64,000 bases of DNA from Diadema setosum (taxonomy: Eukaryota; Echinodermata; Echinoidea; Diadematoida; Diadematidae), in assembly GCA_033980235.1 (NCBI GenBank), contig CM067066.1, positions 36,086,409 to 36,150,408 of the forward strand, written 5' to 3'. The notes beneath the pieces were generated by a model, which did not search any database, was not told the DNA's origin, and saw only the letters and a program-made list of their open reading frames with translations. Shown here piece by piece: positions 9,706 to 21,592 of the stretch. Position 1 is the first letter of the stretch. Each line of letters begins with the position of its first letter. The position numbers were made by a program, and so were the translations under genes.

Positions 9706-11579
9706 GGGTTGATGTTTTTTATTGACACGAAGGGATTTTGTTCTTTTCTCGTTTAACATGCCCTTGGCGTACCGTGTATGAACACTGTCGCGGGTGACCA
9801 AACGCTTCCTTTCGGGGGGGGGGGGGGGGGGGGCATTGTGTTGGCACTATCTCGCGGGGGACCAAACGTTTTCTCGCGGGGAACCTTTTGTGTATACGCA
9901 CTTTCTCGCGGGGGACCTATTGTGTGAGCACTTTTCTCGCGGGGGACCAACCACATCGCGTACGGACCGTCCAAGACAGCTCTATGGGAGCTTCCGTGAA
10001 GCAAGTTTGTGTCACTGAAAGATAAAGACACTAAAACATAGCAACTTCCGTGATTTGGTGACGATCATGAGTAGGTGCCCATACAAAAAAGAAGAAGAAA
10101 GAAATCAACTCGGCTTCCAGCAAATGATATTACAGTCTACTAAACTATTACTAAGTATATCGAAGCAAGTTTATTCGCTGCCAATGAAAAATAAACACGA
10201 AAAAAAAATACCAACCTCTTATTCCTCTACGAATATAAAATCGACTTCATTTATCAGGTTTAAAGGCAGCAATCTTCGTGTTTTGGTGACGATCAAGAAT
10301 ACACGAAACAGAATAATTCTAGTCGGATTACAGAAATAATTACAGTTCAGTAAAAGAAGATTTCCATAAGAGGTATTCATAACAATCTAGTCTCACAATA
10401 ATCATGCTTTAAAAGTGCCGGTATGTGTTTGTATGGGAAAAATGGAAAGAAAAGAGATGACGATTTATGATATTAGCGTAGACAGTCTGCTTCGTGTTTT
10501 GGTGACTTCATGAGTACACGAAACAAGAATAGGCCTAATCAAGTTGTATTTCCAGCGAATGATATTACAGCTCATTCATCTTAATAAGATTTCCTTACAT
10601 GAAGCATTCATAACAATTTAGGCTCACAATAATCATGCTCGAAGAATGTTGGTTATGGACGTGTTAATACGAGAAAATGAAAAGACAGATGATATACCAA
10701 TACATAATTTGGGTTGACGCATTTTAAGTGATTGCTTTCTTTCTCGTTCCATGCCCTCGAGAGGATAGTGTATGAACATTGCCGTGGGGGACCAAACGCT
10801 TCCTTTCTGGGGGTCATTGTGTTCGCACTTTTCTCGCGGGGGACCAAACGTTTTCTCGCGGGAAACCTTTTGTGTATACGCACTTTCTCGCGGGGGACCT
10901 ATTGTGTGATCACTTTTCTCGCGGGGGACCATTCGCTTTCTATATAGCGGGGGGCCGACCATACCGCGTATAACGGACCGTCCAAGACAGCTCAATATAG
11001 TTTGTGTACTGTCATGAAAGATAAAGACACTAGAACACTAGAATTCACTTCTCTGGTTAAAAGATGGAAACCTTCGTGTTTTGGTGACAACCACGTGTAT
11101 AGGCGCCTACACAAAACGGGAAAATTAACTCGAGTCTAATTCCAGCAAAATGATATCACAGTCTACTATTATAGTTTGTACAAGTATCTTGAAGCAAGGT
11201 TTATCCGCTGTCAATTAAAAATATACAGACAAAAAATAAAAACTTCCAATTCCTTAACGAATATGATGGCGAGTTCACAGTCTACTATTACAAAAGTATA
11301 TTAAAGCAAGTTATATCTGCTGTCAATGAAAAATTAAGACAAAAAAAAAATAACCTCTAATTCCTCTACGATTATAATGGCGAGTTCACTAATATGCATT
11401 CGTTATTCGTACTGAAGTACTCGCTGACATTATTACTATTACTTTAGTTGTTTTTATTTCTTCAAATCATAGAGTATAGTTAACTGCTGTATAGTCCAAA
11501 ACGTTGATTTATTAGTCTATTTGATCATCTTGTCCATTTTTTCCCGTTGCTCAATCCATTGTTTGTTTGTTTTGTTTAT

Positions 11580-12260
11580 TTTTTCTGTTTTCCTTTTTTT
11601 TTCACATACGACATTACAAAGTAATGTATGGTCCTTATACCCAGCGACGGCAGCACGTGGATGTAACGAAAAGTTATCAAAACTTGCATGGATTGTGATT
11701 TTGCTGCCGTAGACAACGTTTTATATCCATGCGATCGTTATATGCATAGCGAAATTCACTTCATGCCCTGAAATAGCAGGGAAAGATAGTCACAGACAAA
11801 GTTCTGCTGATTTCAATAGACTTGTTGCAACATTGTCCCGCTCGCCATGCAGTCAATAGAAGCGGTTTACTCGTAGTTTAATCAGGGAGGTGGGAAAAGA
11901 CCCCCACCTCCCTGGTTTAATCCTTTGTGAGTGTACGCTCTGGGAAGCACAGACCGGGACAATGATTTCTTCTTTGTCTTGGTTGTCCTATTGATCCTGA
12001 AAGCGGGATCGGGACTAAAGAGCTTCTTAATGACCGAACCAGACAGCGACTGATAGAAATCACATGATCAAAATAAGCCGACATTAATGATTATCTCTTT
12101 AACTGTGGATACGGCGTCACCACGTGAGACACCTGTGGACGATATTGAGTTTGTGTCTTGTGCAATAACAGCATGACCTCTCAACTTGAACACATTGATC
12201 ACCAACGTTCTGATGGAATTAAGTCATCATGAATCCATGCTCACTCAATGTATATGTTAT
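11580..12260. repeat. Direct copy of the foldback element's core
   Basis: Blocks here recur in the same order at 14310-14860: GGATGTAACGAAAAGT, TTCATGCCCTGAAATAGCAG, AGCTGATTTCAATAGACTTG (with one change), TTGCAACATTGTCCCGC, and a GGGACCGGGACTAAA-type block. Divergence is moderate. It sits just outside the left tandem arm. Confidence 0.75.
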
Positions 12261-12399
12261 ATGTCAATGATAAAAGTTGTCTTTGTTTTTACTGAAGTGA
12301 TACATGTACCCATGTCTAAAATAAATGAAGAGAAAATTCAATCATCTTAACACCGTTATTCTGAGTTCTAAGGTTTAGCAACTAGGCTTATAGATTATT

Positions 12400-14195
12400 A
12401 TAAAAGTTGATGCCTAGTTAGGTGGTCAAAACTTACGTTTTAAACGATAGAGTGGGAGCATTTGCAGACATTTGTGAACATCCGACATCTGTTTTGGCAT
12501 TATAAACAGCTGGAAGTTACCGTTATTCATTTTGTGATTGTAAAAGCAATTATCCAACATTTACTAGTATTTTAACAACGTACGGAGCCGAATGTTACTA
12601 TTATTTTTTTTTTCAAATGTAAAAACAAGGAACTGACATTCATTAGCATCTTACGGAGCTAATGTTATCCTTATTCATTTCTCATGAACGTGAAAGCAAA
12701 CATCCCCCATTTATTTCAGCATCTAGATAACTGAGCCGATTGATACCGTTAATCATTTCCGAATGTAAAGGCAATAATCTGTTTCATTTTAGCATCACGG
12801 GGCGGAATATTACCGTTATTCATTTTAAAATTAAAAAAGCAAACATCCGACATTTGTTTTATTATCGTACGGAGCCGAATGCTACTGCTGTCCACTTCCA
12901 AAAGTGAAATGATAATTGTCTGACAATTTAGCATTGTACGGAGCCGAATTTTGCTGTTTTTCGTTTTTGAACGTCAAGGTAGACATCAGACATTAAATAT
13001 TTTACCATCAAACGCAGCTGAAAGTTACTGTTATTCATTTCGAAATGTAATAGCAAATATCATATGACATTCATTTTAGCATCGTATTGAGCAGAATATT
13101 ACTGCTATTCACTTCCGAACGTAAAAGCAATCATCTGACATTTATTTTAGCATCTTCCTTAGCCGAATATTATTGCTATTTACTTTCGAAAGTAAAAGCA
13201 AACATCCGACGTTTATTTAATCATCATTCGGGGTTGAATATCATTGTTATTCATTTCCGAACATCAAAGGGCAAGGGATCATTAACGACATTTATTTTAG
13301 CATCTTCCGCAGCTGATCTGTTATTGCTATTTACTTCAAACCTGAACGTGAACATCCGGTATTTATTTTACTACGATGGAGTTGAATATTATTGTTGTTC
13401 ATTTCCGAACGTCAGAGCAAAATTAATATCCGACATTTATTTCAGCATCTTCCGGAGCTGAATGTTGTTGCTGTTTACATTCGAACATAAAAGCAAACAT
13501 AAGACATTATTCTTATCATTCACCTGAACGTGAACATCCGGTATTTATTTTACTATCAATGGAGTTGAATATCATGTTTATTCATTTCCGAACGTCAAAG
13601 GGATCATTCGACACTTACTTTAGCATCTTCTGGAGCTGAATGTTGTTGTTATTTACTTTCCAACGTAAAAGCAAACATCCGGCATTTATTTTCTCATCGT
13701 ACGGAGTTGAATATTATTTGTATTCATTTCCGAACGTCAAAGCTAACATTCCACATTTATTTCAGCATCTTCTGGAGCCGAATGTTATCCTTATTCATTT
13801 CCGAACGCAAAACCAAACATCCGACACTTCTTTTAGTATTATACTGAGCCGAATATTACCGTTATTCATTTCCAAAATAAAAAGCAAACATCCGGCATTT
13901 ATTATCTCATCGTACGGAGTTGAATATTATTAGTATTCATTTCCGAACGTCAAAGCTAACATTCCACATTTAGTTCATCATCTCTGGAGCCGAATGTTAT
14001 CCTTATTCATTTCCGAACGCAAAATCAAACATCCGACACTTAAATATTTGAGTATCATACGGAGTCGAATATTACCGTTATTCATTTCCAAAATAAAAAG
14101 CAAACATCTGACATTTATTTTAGCATCTTACGGAGCCGATTATTACCGCTGTCCATCTACAAAAGTAAAGGCAATTATCCGACTTTTTGGTGGCC
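12400..14195 (+). repeat. Foldback element, left arm of ~70-bp tandem repeats
   Basis: About 25 diverged copies of a unit near 70 bp: CATCCGACATTTATTTTAGC, ATCGTACGGAGCCGAATATT, ACCGTTATTCATTTCCGAAC, GTAAAAGCAAA. The same unit occurs inverted at 15031-16345. Short open frames here only reflect the repeat. Confidence 0.85.
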
Positions 14196-14292
14196 CGATT
14201 GGGCCACCAAAATCTTCATTTCTGAAATTTTGGTGGCCAGACGCGCGTTTTTGGTGGCCCCGGCCCACCGTTATAATAGTGTCGAGCCCTGC
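14181..14292. repeat. Inner inverted block of the foldback element, left
   Basis: Contains several GGTGGCC/GGCCACC blocks and ends GTGTCGAGCCCTGC. It is matched in inverted orientation by 14917-15031, which starts GCAGGGCTCGACAC. The pair closes the foldback around the spacer. Confidence 0.8.
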
Positions 14293-14916
14293 ATATGGTG
14301 TAACGTCACGAATTTATGGTAGTCTGTATACATAGTGATGACGGCATATGGATGTAACCAAAAGTGTTCAGAACTTTTGCGGTACGGAAGGTGATTTGGC
14401 TAACATGGACTACGTTTTGCATTCGTGCGACTCCACGTGTATGACTTGCAAAATTCATTTCATGCCCTGAAATAGCAGAGAAAGGTATCACAGACAAAGT
14501 TGAGCTGATTTCAATAGACTTGTTGCAACATTGTCCCGCCCGCCATGCAGTCAAAAGAAGCGGCGGAGTTCCTACCTCCCTGCTATTGATGGTTTGATCC
14601 CTCGTGAGTTAACGCTCCGGGAGCACAGGCCGGGACAATGATTTTTTTTTCTTTGTTCTGGTTGCTCTTTTGATCCTGAAAGCGGGACCGGGACTAAAAA
14701 AGCTTCTCAAGAAACGAACCAGTCAGCAATTGATTAATAGAAATCCATGATCAAAAAATGAGCCGACAATTATATCTCGTAACTATAAGGATATGTTGTC
14801 AGACACGACCCGTTGACGGTATTTAGATTACCTTGGGTGCATGTATAACAGCACCAGTATTGAAATGAGCATGCATAGTGATCAAAGGTGTCAAAATCAA
14901 CGAAGCCATGTACAAG
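14293..14916. other. Foldback spacer (core), non-coding as far as seen
   Basis: The 624-bp region between the inverted halves. Most of it is also present as the direct copy at 11580-12260. No transposase-like frame is visible. Confidence 0.6.
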
Positions 14917-16345
14917 GCAGGGCTCGACACTTACGGTGGCCTAGTGGCCCGGGGCCATCAAAAACGTACGTCGGGCCACCAAAATTTCAGATGAAGATTT
15001 TGGTGGCCCGATCAGGCCACCTAAAAAGTCGGATGTTTTCCATTATACTTTTGGAAATGAACAGCGGTAACAATTGGCTCCGTAAGAATGTCAGATATTT
15101 GCTTTTAAGTTTGGAAATGAATAACAATAATATTCGACTCCGTTTGATACTAAAATAAATGTCGGATGTTTGTTTATACTTTTAGAAATGAAAAATGGTA
15201 AGATTCAGCTCCGTACGGTGCTGAAATTAATGTAAGATATTTGATTTGCGTTCGGAAATGAAGAAGGAAAACATTAGGCTCCGGAAGATGGTGAAATAAA
15301 TGTCGAATGTTTGCTTCGACTTCCGGAAATGAATGATAATAATATTCAACTCCGTACAACATGATAAAATAAATGCCAGATGTTTGCGTTTATATATACG
15401 CAAGAAAATAAATAACAATAACATTCAGCTCCGGAAGATGCTAAAGTGAAATGGTGAATGATCCATTGACGTTCGGAAATGAATAACAATAATATTCAAC
15501 TCCGTACGATGATTAAGTAAATGTCGGATGTTACTTTTACTTTCGAAATTATATAGCAATGACATTCGACTGCGGAAGATGCTGAAATAAATGTCAAATG
15601 TTTGCTTTTACGTTCGGAAGAGAAAAGCAGTAATATTCTGATCCATGCGATGCTGAAATAATTGTCGGATGTTAGCTTTTACATTTCGAAATGAATAACA
15701 GTAATATTTAGCTGCGCTCGATGGTAAAATAAACGTTTGATGTTTGCTCTGACTTTCGGAAATGAATAACAATTAGGAGTCCCTACGATGATAAATAAAT
15801 GCCGGATGTTTGCTTTTTACGTTAGGAAGTAAATAGCAATAACATTCAGCTCCGGAAGATGCTAAAATAAATGTCGAATTACGTTCGGAAATGAATAACA
15901 ATGATATTCAACTCCGTACGATGATAGAATAAAATGTCTTTGTTTGATGTAAATGGCAATAACATTCAGCTCCGGAAAATGCTAAGATCAATGTCGGATA
16001 TTTGCTTTGACGTTCGGAAATGAATAATAGTAATATTCAACTCCGTACGATGATAAAATAAATGTCTGATATCTGCCTTGACGTTCAAAAATGAAAAACA
16101 GTAATATTCGGCTCCGTACGATGCTTTATGATTTGTCAGATGATTCGTTTCACTTTCGGAAGTGGACGGCAGTAGCATTCGGCTCCGTACGAGAATAAAA
16201 TAAATGTCCGATGTTTGCTTTTAAATTTGGAAATGAATAACGGTAATATTCTACTCCGTACGATGCTAAAATGAATAACAAATTGTTGCTTTTACATTTG
16301 GAAATGATAAACGGTATCAATCGACTCAATTAGATGCTAAAATAC
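14917..16345 (-). repeat. Foldback element, inner block and right arm
   Basis: Starts GCAGGGCTCGACAC plus GGCCACC blocks (to about 15031), then about 19 diverged ~70-bp units in the orientation opposite to the left arm (GGAAATGAATAACAATAATA, TTCAACTCCGTACGATGATA, AAATAAATGTCGGATGTTTG). Long inverted arms made of tandem repeats are the hallmark of foldback transposons, including the TU elements known from sea urchins. That family link is inference. Confidence 0.8.
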
Positions 16346-17190
16346 ACGATGTAAATAGCGGATGTACCTCGCGAGAAAGTGCAAGGTGCCAGATGAGAGA
16401 TGAGAAAGTTCCTACAGTGATTGGTTTCTCGCAAATCATGGCATGTGGAATTATTTCCGTTTATCTTTATTAGATATGCCAAATGGCACCAGGTAAGTGG
16501 GGATCTCTCTCAACCTCCCTGCATGCGTTAATCGTCCAACTGCCCACAAAATTAATTTTATCCACACTACTAGTAGGCGGATGGCCATCCAGCGATAGGA
16601 AATTTACAAGCTGCCGAACGCAGGCAGGCAAAAATGCGTGCAGATTACAAATAGCAGTATTTTTACTCTTAGGCATGTCTGCTCAGGCGTCTGCAAAACA
16701 GATTAATCCCACTCGCGACTACAAAGCAACATAACACGGAAGCAAGCATTGCAAGCAGAGTGCGAGGTTTGTTATCGGTTCTTTGTAATCGATTATGTGA
16801 GAATTCCTTCCACTATCGATCAGACGATGAATCTCGCACAATAACGCGTGCGGCCGTGTTCACTCGCGTGTGTCGGTGGTCCCCCGCGGGAGACCAAAAT
16901 CGGGTGTCCACTTTCTTTCGAGCAATCGTCATGTCGTCATATAGATAACAACCTATGCCACACTTCATATATGGAAACACCTAAAACTATGAAATCATCC
17001 GAAACTAATAGACATTCCTATTCAATGTTCAAATTTGTGTCATTTTCACAAGTCAATTAACTTTGCTATTTCGATGTCTTTGGATATCGAGTTTCCATAA
17101 AAAGAGCATTCGTCGTGAATAAGAATGTCAAGCATGTCACCTGTTGCTTTTTTATGGATTGTTGATTGTTTGTTTTGTGGTTTCGCGCAG
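16346..17190. other. Spacer before the first BPI-like exon, nothing coding recognised
   Basis: I looked here for earlier exons of the partial BPI-like paralog and found none. Bases 16593-16638 are an inverted match, with about five mismatches, to 3131-3176. Confidence 0.4.
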
Positions 17191-17294
17191 TGGAAGCGCT
17201 GTCCTTGCGTGTTGCTGGCACAGACTACGCCCTCGCAGCTCTTCCAGTCGTTAATGTCTCAATCTTCAATGTGTTGGTAAAAACTGCTCACAAG
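17191..17294 (+). CDS. BPI-like paralog, exon-8 equivalent
   Basis: The acceptor is TTTCGCGCAG and the donor AAGgtaggc. It starts in phase 1 and ends in phase 0, like 46385-46473 in the full gene, but is 15 bp longer. It contains TDYALAALP (compare IDYTLVAQP) and ends KTAHK (compare NTAHK). Confidence 0.8.
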
Positions 17295-17544
17295 GTAGGC
17301 CTACACCCCAAAGACGTGCTTGTAATTGCCTTATACGTACACTGATTATCTGTATCATTTTTTAAATAGTATTGATGATAATTGAATAAATGAAGAGAAT
17401 AATGTGAATATCACACAAAAACGTACATGCCACTTTTTCGAGTGTTTTTTTTTTTAGCTTACCAGATTACAGAAGAAATGCTGAGCACACTTTACTATGT
17501 ATTACTGAAATTGCAACATAATGTTGTACATAGCCAGCGAATCT

Positions 17545-17590
17545 TTCAATTCAATTCAATTCAATTCAATTTATTTTCATATTTCTCAAT
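17545..17590 (-). mobile_element. Probable LINE 3' tail, AATTG repeats
   Basis: On the minus strand an AAATAAATTG stretch runs into repeated GAATT units. This is the same tail type as 33612-33632 on the plus strand. The body of the element, which would lie to the right, is not recognisable. Confidence 0.4.
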
Positions 17591-18789
17591 GAAGGAACGT
17601 ACATCAAATATAATAAAATGAAGTGAATCGGGATATCAGGCCTGGATGTACCGGACTTAATGTAAACATAAAACATGGTGGTCAATCTTTGTAGGTTTGG
17701 CTCTATGTATGAATGCTACAGAAATATGATGGAGCCTTCTTAAAAGCAACCAAATTCTGAACAGAGTATATCTTGCGGGACATAGCAACAACTAATGCAC
17801 GCAAACTATTATCCAAGTACTGCCATATATTTATTATGCCAACATGAAAAGAAATAATGTTATGATATGTATCATAACCTATAATATCTTCCAGGTTCAC
17901 CATAATCTGGAATACTATCGATGACTATTATCCCTTCTTGATTATTCTGTAATCAAGAAATATGCCTATGAAAGTCGTTATTAGAAAGTTATCTGATTAC
18001 TAATGAATATTCATTACTTGACTTTAGTTCTCTCATGTTCCCTCATGCTGCATGTAACTACAGCGATATTGATGGTGCTAAACATTGCTGTTCTAATAGT
18101 TGCTATTGTGATTTGCATTATCATTGCAAGGAGAGGTAGTACAGTGTATAGCAATTGTAAAAGCAGTACTCATGCAAGTATAATCCACATGCCTGAGCAT
18201 CACGTAGGATACTCGGATATGGATATCATGCAAATACTTTAAAAGGGAAATCCGGGAAAAATAAAGAAAGAGTAAAATATTACAAGCACTACAGCGAAAG
18301 TTAATCAAAATCAACTTAGAACCAAGGAAGCTGTATAATTGTGAAGTTTCGCTCAAACTTTTCACAAAAGAGTTCTTAGACAGTCAATATGCATAGAGTG
18401 AATTTATCATGTTATCCCTGAACAATTTCTGACACAGAATGTATATAAAAATGAATTTTCTTTTTTTTTTTAATCAAACGCAATTGTTACTCCGTCTCAG
18501 GTCCTGTTATATTTGACAGCTGACAGACCATTGTTTTGAAATCATCCAACCAAGAAAAACATTATATTTTATTATTTATTTATTATCTTTTTTACACGAT
18601 CACTTGAATACTGTGAGGTGATTACATAATTATCACCTCACTCATTTACGTATTCATATCAACTGTTCAAGAACTCTTGTACAAAAATTAGCGAATCTTT
18701 AAAATCTTATGACTTTCTTTCTTTCTTTGAATCCGATTTTGATCAAATGTCGCAGACATCATTTAATTGGCATGGTATTCCCTTTTAAG

Positions 18790-18912
18790 AGCGCCAAACC
18801 ACCAGTGGAAGAGAGTAGGATCTCCGTCACCTCGGCCACCTTGGTTGGGGAATTCTCCCCGCACGCCATCCTGCCAGACAAGACTCTGGCTTACCTCTTC
18901 ACGATCAAAGTG
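18790..18912 (+). CDS. BPI-like paralog, exon-11 equivalent
   Basis: Encodes a block with KPPVEESRI and FSPHAILPDKTLAYLFTIKV, ending at the donor GTGgtaagt. It matches 48523-48651 of the full gene in length from the KAP/KPP point to the end. The acceptor after TTCCCTTTTAAG gives phase 0. The acceptor at 18754-18755 would give a longer exon but in the wrong phase after the exon-8 equivalent. Confidence 0.75.
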
Positions 18913-18955
18913 GTAAGTGACAAGGAGCTTGTCGGTAACATGTGAAAACGTCACA

Positions 18956-19003
18956 AAGCACACACGCACACGCACACGCATGCGCGCGCATACACACACA
19001 CAT
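18956..19003. repeat. CA-rich microsatellite
   Basis: Interrupted (CA)n with CGCA variants, beginning about 40 bases after the donor of the exon-11 equivalent. Confidence 0.8.
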
Positions 19004-19127
19004 CACAATATTTACATATGTTCGTATATATTATAATATATTTGTCTATACTGTGTATATGACACATACATATGTCAATAGGTAAATGATTATTCATTTC
19101 ATCAGATATGTCTGAATGGATTGTTAA

Positions 19128-19673
19128 AGGAGATCCCAACCTAAAGAGAAATATGGATTAAGTTAAAGCAGCAACATTAGTAGAACATATCGGTGAAAGT
19201 TTGAGGAAAATCGGACAATCGATGCGAAAGTTATGAATCTTCAAGGTTTTGGTGTTGGAACCCCTGGATGAGGAGACTACTAAAGATATTGGCGTGAGGA
19301 CAACAATAAAAAAATATTAAGGGAATTCCACAAAAATTCATTTTCATGAAAATTACACATTCCATCAACTTGACACTGACATTATGTTAAGGGCTGCAAT
19401 TATTCCCTCTGCTTTCTGAAAGCGGTTAGTCAAGACAGTGCTCTTTCATAATGGCATAGAAAAGTGAATTTTTTTGGAACTTTCAAATTTTCTTTATATT
19501 TCTGTCCACACATACGTCATAACCTCTAGTAGTCTCCTCATCCATGCGTTCCAACACCAAAACTTTAATAATTCATAACTTTTGCATCGATTGTCCGATT
19601 TTCCTCAAACTTTTGTTCTGCTAATGTTGCTTCTTTTACTCAATCCATATTGCTTTTTGGGTTTGAGTTCCCT
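19128..19673. mobile_element. Palindromic MITE with TTAA target duplication
   Basis: TTAA at 19124-19127 and 19674-19677 flanks a 546-bp element. Arms of roughly 150-200 bp are inverted copies: AAAATCGGACAATCGATGCG on the left against GCATCGATTGTCCGATTTTC on the right, and GATGAGGAGACTACTA against TAGTAGTCTCCTCATC. A second copy starts at 63504. TTAA duplication suggests mobilisation by a piggyBac-type transposase (inference). Confidence 0.8.
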
Positions 19674-19917
19674 TTAAATGAAACCATCACTGCATAGTTC
19701 ATAAGGAGAACTACAAGTCTATACAGGGTGTTGCTTATAAATAAATAGATAAACAGAGAGAGAAAGAGTATTCTTTGCAATTCACAACACTCCTAGATTT
19801 TTAAGACGTACTACTAGTATAGAGTATACCTATATACTATTGGGCATGTCTCGTTCCTCGTCCAAGTGTAACAGTCCATTCAACTTTTCACATCTCTGCC
19901 AACATTCATGGCATATT

Positions 19918-20234
19918 GGCCCGAATTCACGAAGGTGGTATACAAATCAATGAAACCATGGTTTAAACCATGGACAAAAACCATGTGAAACGCCAAGTGT
20001 CGTACGGACTATTTCGTTAAGAAATTGGTCATTTCGAAAACGAAATGACCGTTTCGTTAACGAAATTATCATTTCGTGGACGACAAAATGTTGTCATTTC
20101 GTCACAAAATAATTATTTTCATCGACGAAATGACTGATTTCGTAATGAGATATTCCATGCGACACTTGGTGCTCCATGGTTTTTGTCCATGGTTTAAACC
20201 ATGGTTTTATTAATACCACCTTCGTGAATTCGGG
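19918..20234. mobile_element. MITE with long inverted ends, ATATT duplication
   Basis: The left end CCCGAATTCACGAAGGTGGT is the inverse of the right end ACCACCTTCGTGAATTCGGG. Both arms contain a CCATGGTTTAAACCATGG palindrome, and the centre is rich in ATTTCGT/ACGAAAT pairs. ATATT occurs at 19913-19917 and 20235-20239. The superfamily is not assigned. Confidence 0.8.
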
Positions 20235-20311
20235 ATATTATGTGTCCAGTTAGCAAAACGTTCAGACGGCGTTCCTTCCTCTCTCTCTCTTTCTAATCTT
20301 TTTTTTTTTTT

Positions 20312-21592
20312 TATGCCTCCGCCACGAAGTGGTGCCGGAGGCATTATGTTTTCGGGTTGTCCGTCCGTCCGTACGTACGTACGTCCGTCCGCATTCGTTC
20401 ACGCGATAACTTGAGTAATATTGACTGGAATTTTACCAAACTTGGTCCAAGTATAAAGTATGACGGGGCAATTACTTGATTAGATTTTTGGTGAAATCAA
20501 CCAAAGGCCAAAGGTCAAGGTCAAATCATGAAATTGTATTTGTTTACGCGATAACTCAAGACTGGATCAAGCAAATTTCACCAAACTTTTTCCGAGTATG
20601 ATGTATGATGGGACAATTACTTCATTAGTTTTTTAGTGAAATCGGACAGAGGTCAAAGGTCAAAGATCAGGGTCAAATCCTAAAATTTATCTGTTTCCGT
20701 GATAACTCAAATCTGGATAAAGCAGCTTTCATCAAACTTGGTCCAAGGATGATGTATGATGGGGCAATTAGTTGAGTAGATTTCAGTGACATTGGCATGA
20801 GGTCAAAGGTCAAAAGGTCAATGTCAAAAGCTAAAAATGTTGCTATTTCCCCAGTATCTATGCAATGCATGAAGGTATTTTCTTGAAACTTAGTGTAGAC
20901 ATGTACTACTGCGTAAAGATTCTCCAGAGAAAGCTTCATGTCATAAGGTCAGAGGTCAAAAGGTCAAAGGTTAGGTGAAAATGTTACAATTTCACTTTTC
21001 TCGCAAATGGTTCAATATATTTTCATGGAACTTGGTACAGGGATTATCTAGGGAACTAAGGGGTCATGGGTCAATAGTCAGGGGGTCAAAGGTCAAGGTC
21101 AATTCCTCAAAATTTTACTATTTCTCTCATATACTAGTATATGCAATGATTGCATTATTAGTCTTAAAACTTAAATATACATGTATTACCTACTGGAGAT
21201 TCTCTGGGAAATTTCCAGCCAGAAGGTCAAAGGTCAAAGGTTAAGGGTCAAAGGCCAGGTTTAAATTAAAAAAAAAACTATTTTGTACTGTAATTACACT
21301 CTTTCTTCATACCTTGAGAATTACTCAATGCATAAACTTATAAAAGGGTCGGTCAGAAGTCAAGTGAAAATCCTCAATTCCCCAAATATGTGTACCTGCA
21401 CTCTTAGACAATTATACCAAACCCAGTTCAAGGAAAGTGAACATTCAAGATATTTCTGACAAACCTGTTATTTCAATATTTTGCCAGTTATGTGAAACTG
21501 TCATCACACATTGTGAAGACATTGTACTATACACCTATTGGGAGAATCATGCATTATGGCAGAGGCATAGGTCGCCATAGCGACATTTCCAG
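20312..21592. mobile_element. CCTCCGCCA-headed repeat with AGGTCA clusters
   Basis: It opens with a hairpin (ATGCCTCCGCCAC / GTGG-GCCGGAGGCAT, 20313-20344), then TTATGTTTTCGGGTTGTCCG and (GTCC)n, and closes near GGCAGAGGCATAGGTCGCCA before a poly-T run. The body has repeated segments of the form 'no. of bases-AAACTTGGTCCAAG-ATGTATGATGGGGCAATTA' alternating with runs of AGGTCA half-sites. No transposase frame is present. It lies in the intron between the exon-11 and exon-12 equivalents. Confidence 0.7.

Larger units (their letters stand above)
4680..11420. repeat. Cluster of G-rich TCTCGCGGGGGACC modules and associated units
   Basis: Five copies of a ~200-bp G-rich module lie near 4725-4945, 5560-5760, 6155-6345, 9774-9965 and 10765-10975. 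Each contains three to six short blocks of the type TCTCGCGGGGGACC, usually introduced by a poly-G run and by GTGTATGAACA-type sequence. Between modules runs a recurrent unit that begins TTCGTGTTTTGGTGACGATC and continues with either GAGTAGGCGCCTACACAAAA or ACACGAAACA sequence (about 4495, 5072, 5290, 5888, 6470, 6678, 10040, 10278, 10494, 11070). Copies are of unequal length and sequence, so this is an old complex repeat, not a clean tandem array. A retroposon tail and an LTR element have inserted into it. Open frames here are by-products of the repeats. Confidence 0.75.

Noticed and set aside
12400..16345. Regularly spaced repeats resembling a CRISPR array
   Set aside because: The units are contiguous, diverged tandem repeats without unique spacers, form inverted arms, and lie in an animal genome.
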